This document shows, in pieces, positions 23,784 to 36,719 of a stretch of DNA of 64,000 bases. The notes under the pieces were generated by a model. It saw nothing but the letters and a program-made list of their open reading frames with translations. It had not been told where the DNA came from and did not search any database. This DNA comes from Zingiber officinale (Eukaryota > Streptophyta > Magnoliopsida > Zingiberales > Zingiberaceae), in the NCBI RefSeq assembly GCF_018446385.1, contig NC_055987.1:82331418-82395417 (forward strand), given 5' to 3'. The position numbers and the translations under genes are program-made. Within the stretch, counting starts at the first letter, position 1; every line of letters begins with the position of its first letter.

Positions 23784-23795
23784 TGGTATCAAAGT
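23784..23795 (+). other. Primer binding site of element D
   Basis: TGGTATCAAAGT follows the LTR end after two bases. It differs at one or two positions from TGGTATCAGAGC used by A, B, C and N, but still fits the initiator methionine tRNA 3' end. Confidence 0.8.
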
Positions 23796-24146
23796 AAGAC
23801 CACTGTGAATTAGTGAAACCATCAATAAAGCAATGGGTTCATTTTTAAAAGGAAAAAAAATTATATATCATTTTTATTAGAAATTATTCTTACATCTTTC
23901 GTTTTTCCCTCTATTTTTTTCATTGATTTTTTTATTTTCACTTTTTCACCATTAGTCAGAATTGGTAAAATAACCCTTTTGACAAAATTTATCATAATAT
24001 TTTTTTATTATTTTTTTTATTTTCCTTTGAAATTGTTGAAAACACCACTCGAGTTTTACTATCTCTTCTCATACCTCACTACTAATCTAAGATTAAGTCT
24101 TGCGACAAGTTTCCTTATTTTATTGTATGCAAGATTTGTTTCTTAA

Positions 24147-25052
24147 ATGGCTTATCAAGAAGGATATAGCACCGCATGCCCACCTCTTTTCTCCGGCGAG
24201 AACTTCGAATACTGGAAAACTCAGATGGAGTACCATCTCAAAATCCAAGTGAAAATATGGATCATAATCTAAACTGGATTCACATTTCCCATAGAAGATG
24301 GAGTACTCATCACTTGCGACAAGTGGGATGCACCGACAAAGAGGAAAATAGAGGCGGATGCAAAAGCAACATGTGCTTTCCAATGCGGCCTAACCAAAGA
24401 GGAGTTGAACCAGGTGGACCCCTTCAACAACGTCAAGGAATTATGGGAAAAGCTAATCGAGCTGCATGAGAGCACCTCTAACACTACGGTAAGAAAATGA
24501 GACTTAATTTTAAATAAATTATACAATATTAAAATGTAGGAAGGTGAGTTGATAAGTCAACTACACGCTCGGATCCAAGATCTACTCAATGGTCTCCATG
24601 CGATAGGATAGAAAGTGGAGAACTGCGATATAATAAGGTACACACTTAATGCTTTTCTGAGGAATACTTTGTGGTCATCAATGGTAGATGCTCACAAAGT
24701 ATCTAAAGACCTTTCTTTAATTAGTCTAGATGAGCTACTTTCAAAATTTGAATTGCACGAATAGACTAATGCACTTCCGGCCGATAAAGGTATTGTGTTG
24801 GTTGTAGGTATAAACACGACCAAAGAGTCTAGGAATAAGCGCCAAACCAAAGTCGAGTTCGAAAATGAATTTGACTCGAAACAAGACGACGAAATTACCA
24901 ATGAACTCTTGAAACTGATACTAAAACTGTACAAAAAGAAGAAGGGCTTCACAAAATGTGAGATCAAGAAGGTAACCCAATCAAACATAAAGACCAAGAC
25001 CGAAGTCACCTGCTACGGCTGCAACAAGAAGGGACATATCAGGTCTAACTGT
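24147..25052 (+). pseudogene. Gag of element D, N-terminal part
   Basis: The frame starts MAYQEGYSTACPPLFSGENF and continues with YWKTQMEYHLK, the typical start of copia gag (UBN2-type capsid domain). A stop follows after WIII near 24274. The frame then continues TGFTFPIEDGVLI and KWDAPTKRKIEADAKATC. More stops occur near 24500 and 24540. A segment at 24795-25052 ends in the zinc knuckle CYGCNKKGHIRSNC, perfect CCHC spacing. The codons directly after that cysteine are separated by insertion of the Athila/Tat-like element at 25053 and resume at 44043. Capsid and nucleocapsid roles are inferred from the family. Confidence 0.88.
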
Positions 25053-25278
25053 TGATGTGCATAGATCTTATATTCTTTTATGCATGTTTTGACGCACAAT
25101 CATGTACTTTATTCATGATTGATTTATGCATTCTTACACTCCTTATCATATTTATAGCATAATTACTCTTCTATGTCGGAGATCTGCTCTTTGTGTGCAT
25201 TTATGTTGATAGGAATTACTTTTGGAGCAAAAAAGATGATCGTCGACGAACCGGAGAGCAAGCAAAATATATTGGCAC

Positions 25279-25467
25279 CGGCCGTGTGATCCTACACAAC
25301 CGTGTGACCGGTCTAGAGGAGGAGCAGTACACGACTGTGTGATCCCACACGACCATGTAATACATCTAGAGCTGAAGAAGAATATGGCCGTGTGGATCTC
25401 ACACGGTCGTGTCACTTGACCCGAAGCCAAGGCGATGCTGGTCGTGTGAATCTCACACAGTCGTGGC
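25279..25467 (+). repeat. CACACGGTCGTGTG palindrome cluster
   Basis: Variants of CACACGG(T/C)CGTGTG and their halves alternate with TGATCC or ATCTC spacers, giving about eight half or full palindromes. The TATA box starts 30 bases after the last. The equivalent cluster in the 3' LTR is 42765-43005, with a perfect CACACGGTCGTGTG at 42867-42880. A third group lies internally at about 39660-39945. Confidence 0.87.
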
Positions 25468-25496
25468 ACGGGTTGTGCCAAGCCAGTGCCCTAGCC

Positions 25497-25504
25497 TATA
25501 AAAG
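25497..25504 (+). promoter_or_regulatory. TATA box, 5' LTR of Athila/Tat-like element
   Basis: TATAAAAG in the context CTAGCCTATAAAAGGGGC, conserved at 43036-43043 in the 3' LTR. It lies just after the palindrome cluster. Confidence 0.75.
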
Positions 25505-25958
25505 GGGCTTTAAACCTTTTCTGGAAGAGGAGGAAGCCGCTGGCCTTGAGAGAATTATCCTAGTACCATTCCACACCATCCTCGACTATCATTCGACGAT
25601 ACAAGATAGATTCCATCATTCCATCTACTCCGGAAGTGAAGTATTGGACCCAAGGATTACTCGACATCATTGGATAAGCCTTCTTCTCCCTCCTCTTCGT
25701 TGGATTTTGATCGCTTTATTTCTCCATCTTTAGATTCTTTTCTTTCCTCTATGGAGTAGATTCATTGTTCTAGGACAAGGGAGTAGTTGTTGTGTTATGA
25801 TGTACAAACTCATGGTTACACATTTTATCTATCTACATGATATTAACTTGCTTTGTATCTATTCGTTCTAATGTGAATGAGATGTTTTACCATGTTAGAT
25901 CGAATGTTTGTGTAGAAATTGTTGATCTCGTAGAAGAAGTGCCTTAGAGTGTATACCC

Positions 25959-28536
25959 TATTGCTTGGTCCTAGGAAGATCGTACCGGTTCCACTGTACA
26001 AAAATTTTGTACAAGTCCTGAACCTTTCCTAACAACCTATTGTGTTCTTTAGAAATTAAATTCGGAATTGCAAACGGAACTTAACATTATTGATTCCAAA
26101 TTTAACTTATCTGTTCTTAATAGTTTAGACTTGGATCGCAAACGATGCTTAACATTATTGATCCAAATCCACCTATGTTATAAATTCTATTAAATATTAA
26201 TTTCTAAAATTGACTTCCAGGACTGCAAGGCGTGGTACTAGGCCTTCTTGGGTATGAGATCATCCACCACCGCCTAGATAAAGCCTTTTAAATAATTCTA
26301 ATATTTAATTTCCTTATATAACTCTAGGTTTAACCAAAAGGAACAATCGAATTACAAATTTAAAAAAACAAAAATAAAATAAATACAACTTCAAATATCT
26401 AATTCGAAAATCTAGAATCACTAGCCTCTTGTGTTTGAAATTCATACAAAGAAAACTAGTATAATGCGGAAAACAATTACTAGTTATACCTTTCTTTGTA
26501 AGCAATAACCTCTTGATCTTCTACCGTATTACACTTCTTATCTCGGACGTTGTGTGGGCAACGATCTACCGAGATGAGAACCACCAACACCTTCCTTCTT
26601 GCAAGATTCGGCCACCAACCTTCAAGCTCCAAGGGATGCAAGAGCAAAGCCTCCTTTCTCTCCTTCTCCTAGCTAGCACCGGCCACCAAGGACTCCTCTT
26701 GTGTTGATGCCGCCGGCTACCAAGGAGGAAGAGAAAAGGAGAAGAGCAAGGAACTTATGGCCGACCACCACCAAGGAAGAGAGGAGAGGAAAATAGAGTA
26801 GAGTTCTCCTTCTATGAAGGCACCCCTCCCTCTCTTTTAAAATCCTTAGTCTTGGCAAATAAGGAAAATTTAAATAAAAACTTCCTTATTTTCTTTACCA
26901 TGAAAAGGAAAATTTAATTGATTAAAACTAATTTCCTTAAATCATCATGGTCGGCCACCTCATAGCTCCAAGCAAGGAAAGTTTTAATAACACAAGAATT
27001 AAAACATCCTAATTTGCTTCCGAAATTTTTAATAAAAATGTCTCTAATAATTTTTCCCTTCATGGTTGGTTATAAAAGGAAATTTTATAAATTAAAATCT
27101 CTCTATTAAAACATGTGGATGATTTCCAAAAAGAAAAGTTTTCTTTAAAAATTAAAATCTTCCTTTCAATCTACAAATAAGGAAAGATATCAAATCTTTT
27201 CTTAATCTTTTGTAGAAACTTATAAAAGGAAATATTTAATTTTAAAACTCTCTTTTAAATCATGAACATGGTTACAAAGAAGGAAAGTTTTATCAAAAAT
27301 TAAAATCTTTCTTTTAATTACAAATAAGGAAAGATATCAAATCTTTCACTTAATCTTTTGTAGAAAGCTATAAAAGGAAAATTTTAAATTTTAAACTCTC
27401 TCTTTTAATACCATGATATCCACATAAGAAAAGATTTTAAAATAAAATTCTTTTAATTTTATTAGGGTCGGCCACAACAAGCTTGGGCTCCAAGATATGG
27501 CCGACCCCCTCAACTTAACTCAACCCTTGGCTTGGCCGGCCCAAGCTTGGACTCCAAGCTTGCTTGGCCGGCCACCTAAGGGTGGGTAGGAAGTGGGTAT
27601 GCGGTGGGTATAATTCTCTATATACAAGAGGCTACGATAGGGACCGAGAGGAGGAATTGGTTTTGGTCTCCCGATGAAATTAAGCTTCCTGTGCTCGCCC
27701 TGAACACCCAACTTAATTTCATCAATAATAATTTATACCACTAAAGAATTATTATTGAACTATTACACCAATCCCAAATTACATTTTCGGCTCCTTTTTA
27801 TTATGAGTGTGTTAGTCTCCCTGTGTTTAAGATTTTGAATGTCCACTAATTAAATGAGTTACTGACAACTCTCTTTAATTAATATCTTAGTCCAAGAGTA
27901 GTACCACTCAACCTTATTGTCATGACGGACTAAGCCCACTTGTAGGGTTTAACATGACAATCCTTATGAGCTCCTCTTGGGGGCATTATCAACCTAGATT
28001 ACTAGGACATAATTTCCTTCTATAATCAACAACACACACTATAAGTAATATAATTTCCCAACTTATCGGGCCTTTTGATTTATCAAGCTAAACTCACCCT
28101 TTGATAAGTTAAAGAAATGAATACTAAATATATGTGCTTGTTATTATATTAGGATTAAGAGCACATACTTCCATAATAACTAAGGTCTTGTTCTTTTATT
28201 AAGTCAGCATAAAAAGAACTTACCTTAAATGATCCTGCTCAATAAACTTAGAGTGTACTAGTGTAATTTTATAGTTAAGATAAACTAATACCAAATTATA
28301 CTACGACTATTCCAATGGTTTGTTCCTATCCATCTTAGTCGTGAGCTACTGTTTATAATTTATAAAGAACCGATAACATGATATTCTATGTGTGACACCA
28401 CACACCATGTTATCTACAATATAAATTAATTGAACAACTACACTTAGCATATAAATGTAGATGTTTTTGACCAATGTGATTCTTTATTTAAAAATAAATA
28501 TTTACAAAAGCTAGGCTTTTAGTATACACTCTAATA
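25959..28536 (-). repeat. 3' LTR of element B
   Basis: It matches 33594-36174. Its outer end is degenerate (TATTGCTTGG where the 5' LTR gives TGTTGGTTGG) and the inner end reads TAATA for TAACA. The TATA box of the 5' LTR reads TTTAAAAG here near 26833-26840, so this copy has lost it. Iterated AAAGGAAA and TTTCCTTT blocks fill about 26870-27460. Confidence 0.92.
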
Positions 28537-28547
28537 ATCTCCCACTT
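28537..28547 (-). other. Polypurine tract of element B
   Basis: On the minus strand AAGTGGGAGAT abuts the 3' LTR, identical to the tract of element A. Confidence 0.85.
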
Positions 28548-28567
28548 ATACTAAAAGACTAAGCTAC

Positions 28568-30110
28568 CATATCTGCTGGCATACATCTGATTCTCATCCC
28601 CTCCACATGGCGATCTAAAGCTTTCGCTGGAAGGGCCTTAGTGCAATGATTTGCCAGATTATCTGCTGATACAATCTTGGCGACAACAGCTTCTCCTCGC
28701 TTGACGATGTCTCGTATCAGGTGGTACTTGTGCTCTATATGTTTACTCGCCTTATGGGCTCATGCTTCCTTCGAGTTTGCAACTGCACCGCTATTATCAC
28801 AATAAATTATGATAATTTTGGGCAAACTAGGAATCATATCTAAGTCCATTAGGAAGTTCCTAAGCCATACAACTTCTTTGGCTGCCTCAGAGCCTGCCAC
28901 ATACTCAGCTTCCATGGTTAAGTCTGAAACGCATTTCTACTTAACACTCCACCATGCAATGGCTCCACCTCCTAAAGTAAACACATGGCCTGATATAGAC
29001 TTACTATTGTCCCTATCTAATTGGAAGTTTGAATCCATGTAACCCACAGGGAGCAAATCATCTGCTTGGTAAACTAGCATATAATCTTTAGTCCTTCTCA
29101 GGTACTTCAATATATGCTTTACAGTAGTCCAATGTCCTTGTCCAGGGTTACTTTGATATCTGCTAACCATGCCTATGGCAAAACAGATATCTGGTCTCGT
29201 ACACAGCATTGCATACATTAGGCTTTTCACAGCCGAAGCATAAGGAACTGCCTTCATGTCCTCTATCTCCTTTGATGTCTTCAGAGACATCTCTTTAGAT
29301 AAAGCTACTCCATGCCGAAAAGGTAAGAAACCTTTCTTGGAGTTTTGCATGCTAAAACGAGCAAGGATTGTATCTATATATGAAGCTTGAGATAGGCACA
29401 ACATCTTTTTCTTGTGATCCCTTATGACTTTAATCCCAAGAATGTGTGCACATTCTCCTAAGTCCTTTATATCAAATTGTTTGGACAACCATACCCTTAC
29501 GTCCGATAATACCTTGACATTGTTGCCAATTAACAAAATATTATCTACATATAGTATAAGAAATACCACCACGTTTCTGTTACATTTCTTGTATACACAA
29601 GACTCATCCGGACACTGAATAAATCCATATGACTGGATTACTTCATTAAACCGGATGTTCCAAGATCTTAAAGCTTGCTTCAGTCCATAAATGGACCGAT
29701 TGAGCTTGCACACTAGATGCTCTTTGCCTTTTTCAATGAAGCCCTCTAGTTACTTTATATGGATGTTTTCTTCAAGACTTCCGTTAAGGAAAGCTGTCTT
29801 GACATTCATTTGGAAAACCTCATAATCCATATGAGCCACAATAGATAAGAGTATCCGGATAGACTTAAGCATGGCTACCGGTGAAAAAGTTTCCTCATAA
29901 TCGATTCCCTCTTTCTGAGTGTACCATTTCGCAACAAGCCTTGCTTTGAAGATTTCTACCTTCCCATCTGTCCCTCCTTTCCTTTTATAGATCCACTTGC
30001 ACCTAACGGCTTTTACACTATTTGGTGGTTTTACAAGCTCCTAGACCTTATTAGAATACATAGATTCTATTTTAGAATTCATTGTCTTTTGCCAAGATAC
30101 TGCATCTTTA
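28568..30110 (-). pseudogene. Reverse transcriptase and RNase H of B, inactive
   Basis: Reading leftwards: KWIYKRKGGTDGKVE and [11 protein letters not shown] of the RT N-terminus, then KTAFLNGSLEENIHI, then a long open segment (28937-29713) with LNRSIYGLKQA, LYVDNILL and CTRPDICFA, ending in RNase H (GYMDSNFQLDRDNSKS). The second catalytic aspartate of the YxDD box is asparagine (29540-29551). Stops lie in the N-terminal part (before ELVKPP and after ENIHIK) and one follows WWSVK at about 28937. The RNase H tail is readable to MRIRCMPADM near 28570, with MEAEYVAGSEAA and YCDNSGAVANSK. It would synthesise DNA only if repaired, so it is called a pseudogene. Confidence 0.92.
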
Positions 30111-30257
30111 TCTTGGAGTGCTTCGTCATATGTCCGGGGATCAGATTCATGTTTACCCGGGATCAAATCTGAAGATTCTCCTAAAAACATGAATGTCTCA
30201 GGTGCCTCACAACCCTTCCACTATGATGAGGCATTGTCTGTAATTGTGCATTATTTG

Positions 30258-30780
30258 TTACACGTGTTGCAGTTTCATGTGGTACTTCATCTTGTACTGA
30301 TGGTACAAAGTAGACATATCCTCTCTAATTTTTTCTAGAAAAATTTCACTTATGGGCTTGTGGTTCATTACATAATCTTCTTCTAGAAATCGAGCATTGG
30401 TGCTAACAATGATCTTCTGATTTTTAGGATTATAAAATAAACCACCTTTCATTCCCTTAGGATATCCCACAAACAGACAAACTTCTGTACGTGATTCCAA
30501 CTTGTCAGTATCTCCCTTCAACACATGTGATGGACTACCCCATATCCGGATATGACTCAGACTAAGCTTACGCCTATTCCACAATTCCATGGGAGTAGAA
30601 GGAACTGTTTTAGAAGGTACCATATTCATAATGTACACTGCTGTTTCAAACCATATCCCCAAAACAAATTTGGTAATTCTGAATAACTCATCATCGATCT
30701 AACCATTTCCATAAGAGTCATATTCCTTCTTTCTGCCACACCATTCTGTTGGGGTGTACCAGGTGTAGACAATTGTGTTT
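30258..30780 (-). pseudogene. Integrase C-terminal part of element B
   Basis: The segment reads WFETAVYIMNMVPSK, HIRIWGSPSHVLKG and LFVGYPKGMKGGLFYNPK, the conserved copia integrase C-terminal region, then a linker to RT. The bases upstream at about 30700-30780 hold the catalytic glutamate region (TPQQNGVAERRN type), in a different frame from both neighbours. The protein is broken by at least two frameshifts. Confidence 0.88.
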
Positions 30781-31760
30781 AGATCTTGGCTTCTGACAAG
30801 TAATTCCTAAACTCTCCAAAGAGGTATTCGCCACCACGGTCAAACCGTAGTGTCTTGATACTTTTACCAAGACGTTTCTCCACATCAGCCCTATATTCTT
30901 TGAACTTATCAAAGCATTCAGACTTGCAGCGCATCAAGTAAATATATTTGTATCTTGAATAATCATCTATGAAAGAGACAAAATATTCATAATCACCTCT
31001 TGCCTGGATAGACATAGGACCACACAAATCAGAATGAACCAGTTCTAACACATCTTTGGCTCTATACCCGTTGGGCTTAAAAGGTCTCTTGGTCATTTTA
31101 CCTTCCAAGTAGGATTCACATGTTGAAAAATTTTCCAACACTAATGAACCCAAGAGTCCATCGGCTATAAGCCTTTGAATCCTACTTAAGTTAATATGAC
31201 CAAGCCTTAGATAACAAAGATATGTTTGGTTCATCTCCGAAGATTCCTTTCTCTTATTGAAATTAGAAGATGTGTTATTAATTTCTATTTGTTGTTTTGT
31301 GGGAGAAATTAGATTTAAAATATATAAATTATCAACCAATGCACCAGAACAGATAATAACTCTATTTCTCTTTATAACCACATTGTTACTAAAAGAAACA
31401 GAATATCCATCCAAATACAGTTTACAAACTGAAATTAAATTCCTTCTGAAACTGGGTACATAAAGACAATTTCTTAAAATCAAACTTCTATTCCTATCAA
31501 AAGATAAGTAGACATCTTTCACTGCAACAACCACCACTTTAGTAGCATTGGCCATGTAGACTGTTATTTCTCCTTCAAATAGTCGTTGGGTTTCCTGGAA
31601 CCCCTGCAAAGAGTTGCAGACATGATCAGTGGCTCCCGTATCTACACACCAGGTGCTGGTAGATAACACCGCTAAACATATTTCAACTACTAGAGATGAG
31701 ATATACCTTTATTATTCTCTTTCCTACGAGGACAGTCTGCCTTCCAATGTCCTGTATGCT
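30779..31760 (-). pseudogene. Zinc knuckle, protease and integrase core of B
   Basis: The zinc knuckle CFICKHTGHWKADC lies at about 31730-31780 on the minus strand. The open stretch 30779-31669 begins with the protease: STSTWCVDTGATDHVCNSL contains the catalytic DTGA. GAG-pre-integrase follows (LRLGHINLSRIQR, CESYLEGKM). The integrase core shows HSDLCGPM, FIDDYSRY and RFDRGGEY, so two catalytic aspartates are present. It stops after LSEAKI at 30779, before the glutamate. Confidence 0.92.
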
Positions 31761-31940
31761 TGCAGATGAAGCACTTGCCGTTCGGCTTCTTCATTCCAGC
31801 TTTTGGTCTTGTACCTAGAGGTTTATTCACCTTCTTTGCTGAGACAACCTATTTATTTTTCTTCTTGCCTTTCAACTTAGAAGTAGAACCATTTTCAGCA
31901 TAGTGAATCTGAAACTGTGACGAAATATACCTTCTACTGC

Positions 31941-32513
31941 CTATAGTTCTGTCAGAAGTTTCGCTAACGTATACTCCCTTTTGTTCATGTTATAGTTCAA
32001 GCGGAACTGCTCAAAACTTCTGGGTAGCGTTTGGAGAATAATATTGACCTGGGTTTCCCCATCGATTTCACCTCCAAGGATCTGTATTTCATTCAGATAA
32101 GCCATCATCTTGAGGATATGATCCCTTACGGGTGTCCCCTCTGACATGGTGGCTGTCATTAACTTTCTCATTGCCTCTTGCCTAGCAGCCCGACTCTGGT
32201 GTCCGAAGAGTTCTTTGAGATTGTTCACTATGTCAAAAGCAGTTGGTAAATCCTGATGCTGATGTTGCAGCACATTTGACATTGAAGCCAAAATGTAACA
32301 CCGCGCCATCTCATCCGCCTTTACCCATTTCTTATGAGCCTCAATCTCCTCTTGACTAGAATCACTATTAGGCACATCAGGGCAAACCTCTAATAGTACA
32401 AACTTATAGCTTTCAACAGTTAGGACAATGTCCAGATTTCTTTTCCAATCTATGTAATTGGGACCAGTAAGTTTGTTCTCTTTCAGTATAATGGCCAGTG
32501 GGTTGAAAGACAT
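31941..32513 (-). pseudogene. Gag capsid region of element B
   Basis: An intact stretch from ATG (32511-32513) reads MSFNPLAIILKENKLTGPNY, then DWKRNLDIVL, with the capsid features KADEMARCYILASMSN and FEQFRLNYNMNK. It ends at a TAG after LAKLLTEL, before the zinc knuckle. Element C ends at the same codon with TAA. Downstream sequence to the zinc knuckle is frameshifted. Start choice: the same MxFNPL start is used in C and sits just after the leader hairpin. Confidence 0.9.
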
Positions 32514-32576
32514 CCTAAGAATCACAAAATAAACTTTGGTCAAGACTTTAAATTTAGAATAATATTGATTCCTCAA

Positions 32577-33579
32577 ACAATACTATTTAAATTTATCAAC
32601 ACCTCAAAACACCAGGAATATTCCATGCCACGTTAGTGTGGACATATACAAATTCAACATTTGTAAGAGGAGGTTTTACCCATTAATTTTATTATCTTGT
32701 CATCCTAATTTTATGACAAATAAAATTAATAGTTGGTTTTCCTTTGGTCACATAAAATAATAGCAGTGACTCCATTGGGGAGGATACTATTGAATGCGTC
32801 TAAGTGTATACCATTACTTGATACTTAGTCCATTAAATAGGATTGTGCCCCTTCAGTTGGAGAAGATCACACGCTCCTAAATAATTTCCTATAACCATCC
32901 ATAAAGGAAGTTTGATCTAGTGATCCGCAACAAACCCATCCGTTGTGGAGGGAGGCACTCAGAGTCAACACGCAAGCTTGTTGCATCATTTTCAAACCCG
33001 TAATGGAGACCGTGGAATTTATTTAAAAATTTCCTCTCCCACTTAGTTATTTAAGGTGAGGAATTTTAACCTGGCAAGCGCACATCACACACATTACAGT
33101 AAATAAAAGCAATAAATATGGAAATTAATTTTCCAAGTATTATGGCCTTTTCCATCACTATCCTTCGCGTGCTGCTAGCCCTAGGGTTCATGTCATCGGG
33201 TCCATCGAGCTTCCTTTTCCGCTGCGCCTCTGGTCCTTCAATAGTACCACGCTTCGCAAGGATACGATCCATGACAGAAAATAAAAATTTACATACATCA
33301 ATCCTATATTCTACAAGGGAATGTACATCGAGTCTAGATCGATCATAAATGTAAAATCCTAGGGCTAATACATCTCCTGTTGTAATAGTTAAATATAATT
33401 ATGCACACACAATAAAATGCCCTTAACATGTCCAAGGGTCTAATCACACACAATAACCATAAGCCATAATAGTTGGAGCCTACAACCACAGAGTTAGCAT
33501 ATCCTACTATTATCCTGCCTAAATTATATATGACATGTGCAAATTAAACTGAAAACCAAATACATAGAGGCAAACCCTA
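32577..33579 (-). other. Untranslated leader of element B
   Basis: No gene. On the minus strand it runs from the PBS to gag and contains one copy of the leader stem-loop at about 32605-32680. Confidence 0.8.
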
Positions 33580-33591
33580 GCTCTGATACCA
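33580..33591 (-). other. Primer binding site of element B
   Basis: On the minus strand this reads TGGTATCAGAGC, two bases inside the 5' LTR end, complementary to initiator methionine tRNA. Confidence 0.92.
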
Positions 33592-33593
33592 AT

Positions 33594-36174
33594 TGTTGGT
33601 TGGTCCTAGGAAGATCGTACGAGTTTCACTATACAAAAATTTTATTCAAGTCCTGAACCTTTCCTAACAACCTATTGTGTTCTTTAGAAATTAAATTCAG
33701 AAACACAAACGAAACTTAACATTATTGATTCCAAATTTAACTTATCTGTTCTTAATGGTTTAGACTTGGATCACAAACGATACTTAACATTATTGATCCA
33801 ACTTCACCTATGTTATAAATTCAATTAAATATTAATTTCTAAAATTGGCTTCCAGGACTGCATGGTGAGGTACTAGGCCTTCTTGGGTATGGGATCATCC
33901 ACCACCGCCTAGACAAAGCTTTTAAAGAAATATAATATTTAATTTCCTTATATAACTCTAGGTTTAACCAAAAGGAACAATCGAATCACAAATTCGAAAA
34001 AAAAACTAAAGAAACACAACTTCAAATATCTAATCTGAAAATCTAGAATCACTAGCCTCTTGTGTTTGGAATTCATACAAAGAAAAACTAGTATGATGCG
34101 GAAAACAATTACTAGTTATACCTTTCTTTGTAAGCAATAACCTCTTGATCTTCTACCGTATTCCTCTTCTTATCTCAGATGTTGTGTGGGCAATGATCTA
34201 CCGAGATGAGAACTACCAACACCTTCCTTCTTGCAATATTCAGCCACCAACCTTCAAGCTCCAAGGGATGCAAGAGCAAAGCCTCCTTTCTCTCCTTCTT
34301 CTCTTAGCTAGAACCGGCCACCAAGGACTCCTCTTGTGTTGATGCCGCCTACCACCAAGGAGGAAGAGAAAAGGAGAAGAGCAAGGAACTTATGGTCGGC
34401 CACCACCAAGGAAGAGAGGAGAGGAAAATATAGTAGGGTTCTCCTTCTATGAAGGCACCCTCCCTCTCTTTTATAATCCTTGGTTTTGGAAAATAAGGGA
34501 AATTTAAATAAAAACATCCTTATTTTCTTTACCATGAAAAGGAAAATTTAATTGATTAAAACCAATTTTCTTTTCTTAAATCATCATGGTCGGCCACCTC
34601 ACAGCTCCAAGCAAGGAAAGTTTTAATAACACAGGAATTAAAGTTTCCTAATTTGCTTCCGAAATTTTTAATAAAAATTTCTCTAATAATTTTTCTCTTT
34701 ATGGTTGGTTATAAAAGGAAATTTTATAAATTAAAATCTCTCTATTAAAACATGTGGATGATTTCCAAAAAAAAAAGTTTTCTCTAAAATTAAAATCTTC
34801 CTTTCAATTTACAAATAAGGAAAGATATCAAATCTTTTCTTAATCTTTTGTAGAAATTTATAAAAGGAAATATTTAAGTTTAAAACTCTCTTTTAAATCA
34901 TGAACATGGTTGCAAAGAAGGAAAGTTTTATCAAAAATTAAAATCTTCCTTTTAACTATAAATAAGGAAAAATATCAAATCTTTCACTTAATCTTTTGTA
35001 GAAAGCTATAAAAGGAAAAATTTAAATTTTAAACTCTCTCTTTTAATACCATGATATCCACATAAGAAAAGATTTTAAAATAAAATTCTTTTAATTTTAT
35101 TAGGGTCGGCCACAACAAGCTTGGGCTCCAAGATATGGCCGACCCCCTCAACTTGACTCAACCCTTGGCTTGGTTGGCCCAAGCTTGGACTCCAAGCTTG
35201 TTTGGCCGGCCACCTAAGGGTGGGTAGGAAGTGGGTATGCGGTGGGTATAATTCTCTATATACAAGAGGCTATGATAGGGACCGAGAGGAGGAATTGGTT
35301 TTAGTCTCCCGATGAAATTAAGCTTCCCGTGTTCGCCCCGAACACCCAACTTAATTTCATTAATAATAATTCATAACCCTAAAGAATTATTATTGAACTA
35401 CCGCACCAATCTTAAATTACATTTTGGGCTCCTTTTTATTATGAGTGTGTTAGTCTCCCTGTGTTTAAGATTTTGAATGTCCACTAATTAAATGAGTTAC
35501 TGACAACTCTCTTTAATTAATATCTTAGTCCAAGAGTACTACCACTCAATCTTATTGTCATGTCGGACTAAGTCCACCTGTAGGGTTTAACATGATAATC
35601 TTTATGAGCTTCTCTTGGGGATATTATCAACCTAGATTACTAGAACACAGTTTCCTTCTATAATCAACAACACACACTATAAGTAATATCATTTCCGAAC
35701 TTATCAGGCATTTTGATTTATCAAGCTAAATCTCACCCTTTGATAAGTTAAAGAGCTAAATCTCAAGTTAAATATATGTGCTTGTTATTATATTAGGATC
35801 ACACACTTCCATAATAACTAAGGTCTTGTTCTTTTATTAAGTCAGCACAAAAAGAACTTATCTTAAATGGTCCTGCCCAATACACTTAGAGTGAACTAGT
35901 GTAATTTTATAGTTAAGATAAACTAATATCAAATTACACTACGACTATTCCAATGGTTTTTTCCTATCCATCTTAGTCATGAGCTATTGTTTATAATTTA
36001 TAAAGAACCGATAACATGATCTTCTGTGTGTGACACCACATACCATGTTATCTACAATATAAATTAATTGAACAACTACACTTAGCATATAAATGTAGAC
36101 ATTTTTAACCAATGTGATTTTTTATTTAAAAATAAATATTTACAAAAGCTAGGCTTTTAGTATACACTCTAACA
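33594..36174 (-). repeat. 5' LTR of element B (2581 bp)
   Basis: It begins (minus strand) TGTTAGAGTGTATAC and ends CCAACCAACA. TATAAAAG is conserved on the minus strand at 34468-34475. Iterated AAAGGAAA and TTTCCTTT inverted blocks lie upstream of it on the same strand (about 34490-35100). Confidence 0.93.
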
Positions 36175-36719
36175 TACCCGAGGTGCCCTAGTGATAGAGG
36201 TATCTCGTTTACGGACGTCTAGGGCATTCCCTTGAAAGGAGAACCAATTCCTGCATAAGGAAGTAGGAAACCACACCTAATTTCTATATTTATCTTTTAC
36301 TATTATTTAGTAGACATATATTCCTGTGATCTATGACCGAGGTGCCCTAGTGATAGGGGTTAACTGCTTCCGGATTTTATAGGAATCATCTCTATTAAAT
36401 ACTTAGGGATAATAAATCTAACTTCCTATAAGTGCATGCCAATTGAAGGTAGGAAATTGGTAGACCATGATACATTAGTAAACACCACAATGAAACTGAA
36501 CTCCTAGAATATTCCCCAAATCAATATATTCAACACTTTCTCTAGTTCTCTTTTCCTTCTTCTAAGTTTCTTCTTTCTTTCTAGATAGTAAATTTTCAAC
36601 ATCGATAGTTTAGCTAATTCTACGTGATTGATCGCTAGTGCTTATAACCAATCCCTGTGGTTCGATATCTTTTATTACTGACGACGTATCCATACACTTG
36701 CAGAAATATACCATGTTTT

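Larger units (their letters stand above)
25959..36174 (-). mobile_element. Copia element B, complete, minus strand
   Basis: The element is flanked by the target duplication TACCC (25954-25958 and 36175-36179). LTRs are 25959-28536 and 33594-36174. On its strand PBS, leader hairpin, gag, protease, integrase, RT, RNase H and polypurine tract occur in copia order. It is the least decayed copia copy here: gag (31941-32513) and the protease-integrase segment (30779-31669) are long open stretches, but stops, frameshifts and a YVDN in place of YVDD make it inactive. It belongs to the family of A and is related to C. Confidence 0.95.
25053..36713 (+). repeat. 5' LTR of Athila/Tat-like element, split by B
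   Basis: Two pieces, 25053-25958 and 36180-36713 (about 1440 bases together), match the 3' LTR 42540-44042. The break lies in GTATACCCGAGG, where B inserted with target duplication TACCC. The first piece holds the CACACGG palindrome cluster and TATA box; the second is the distal LTR. Confidence 0.9.
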
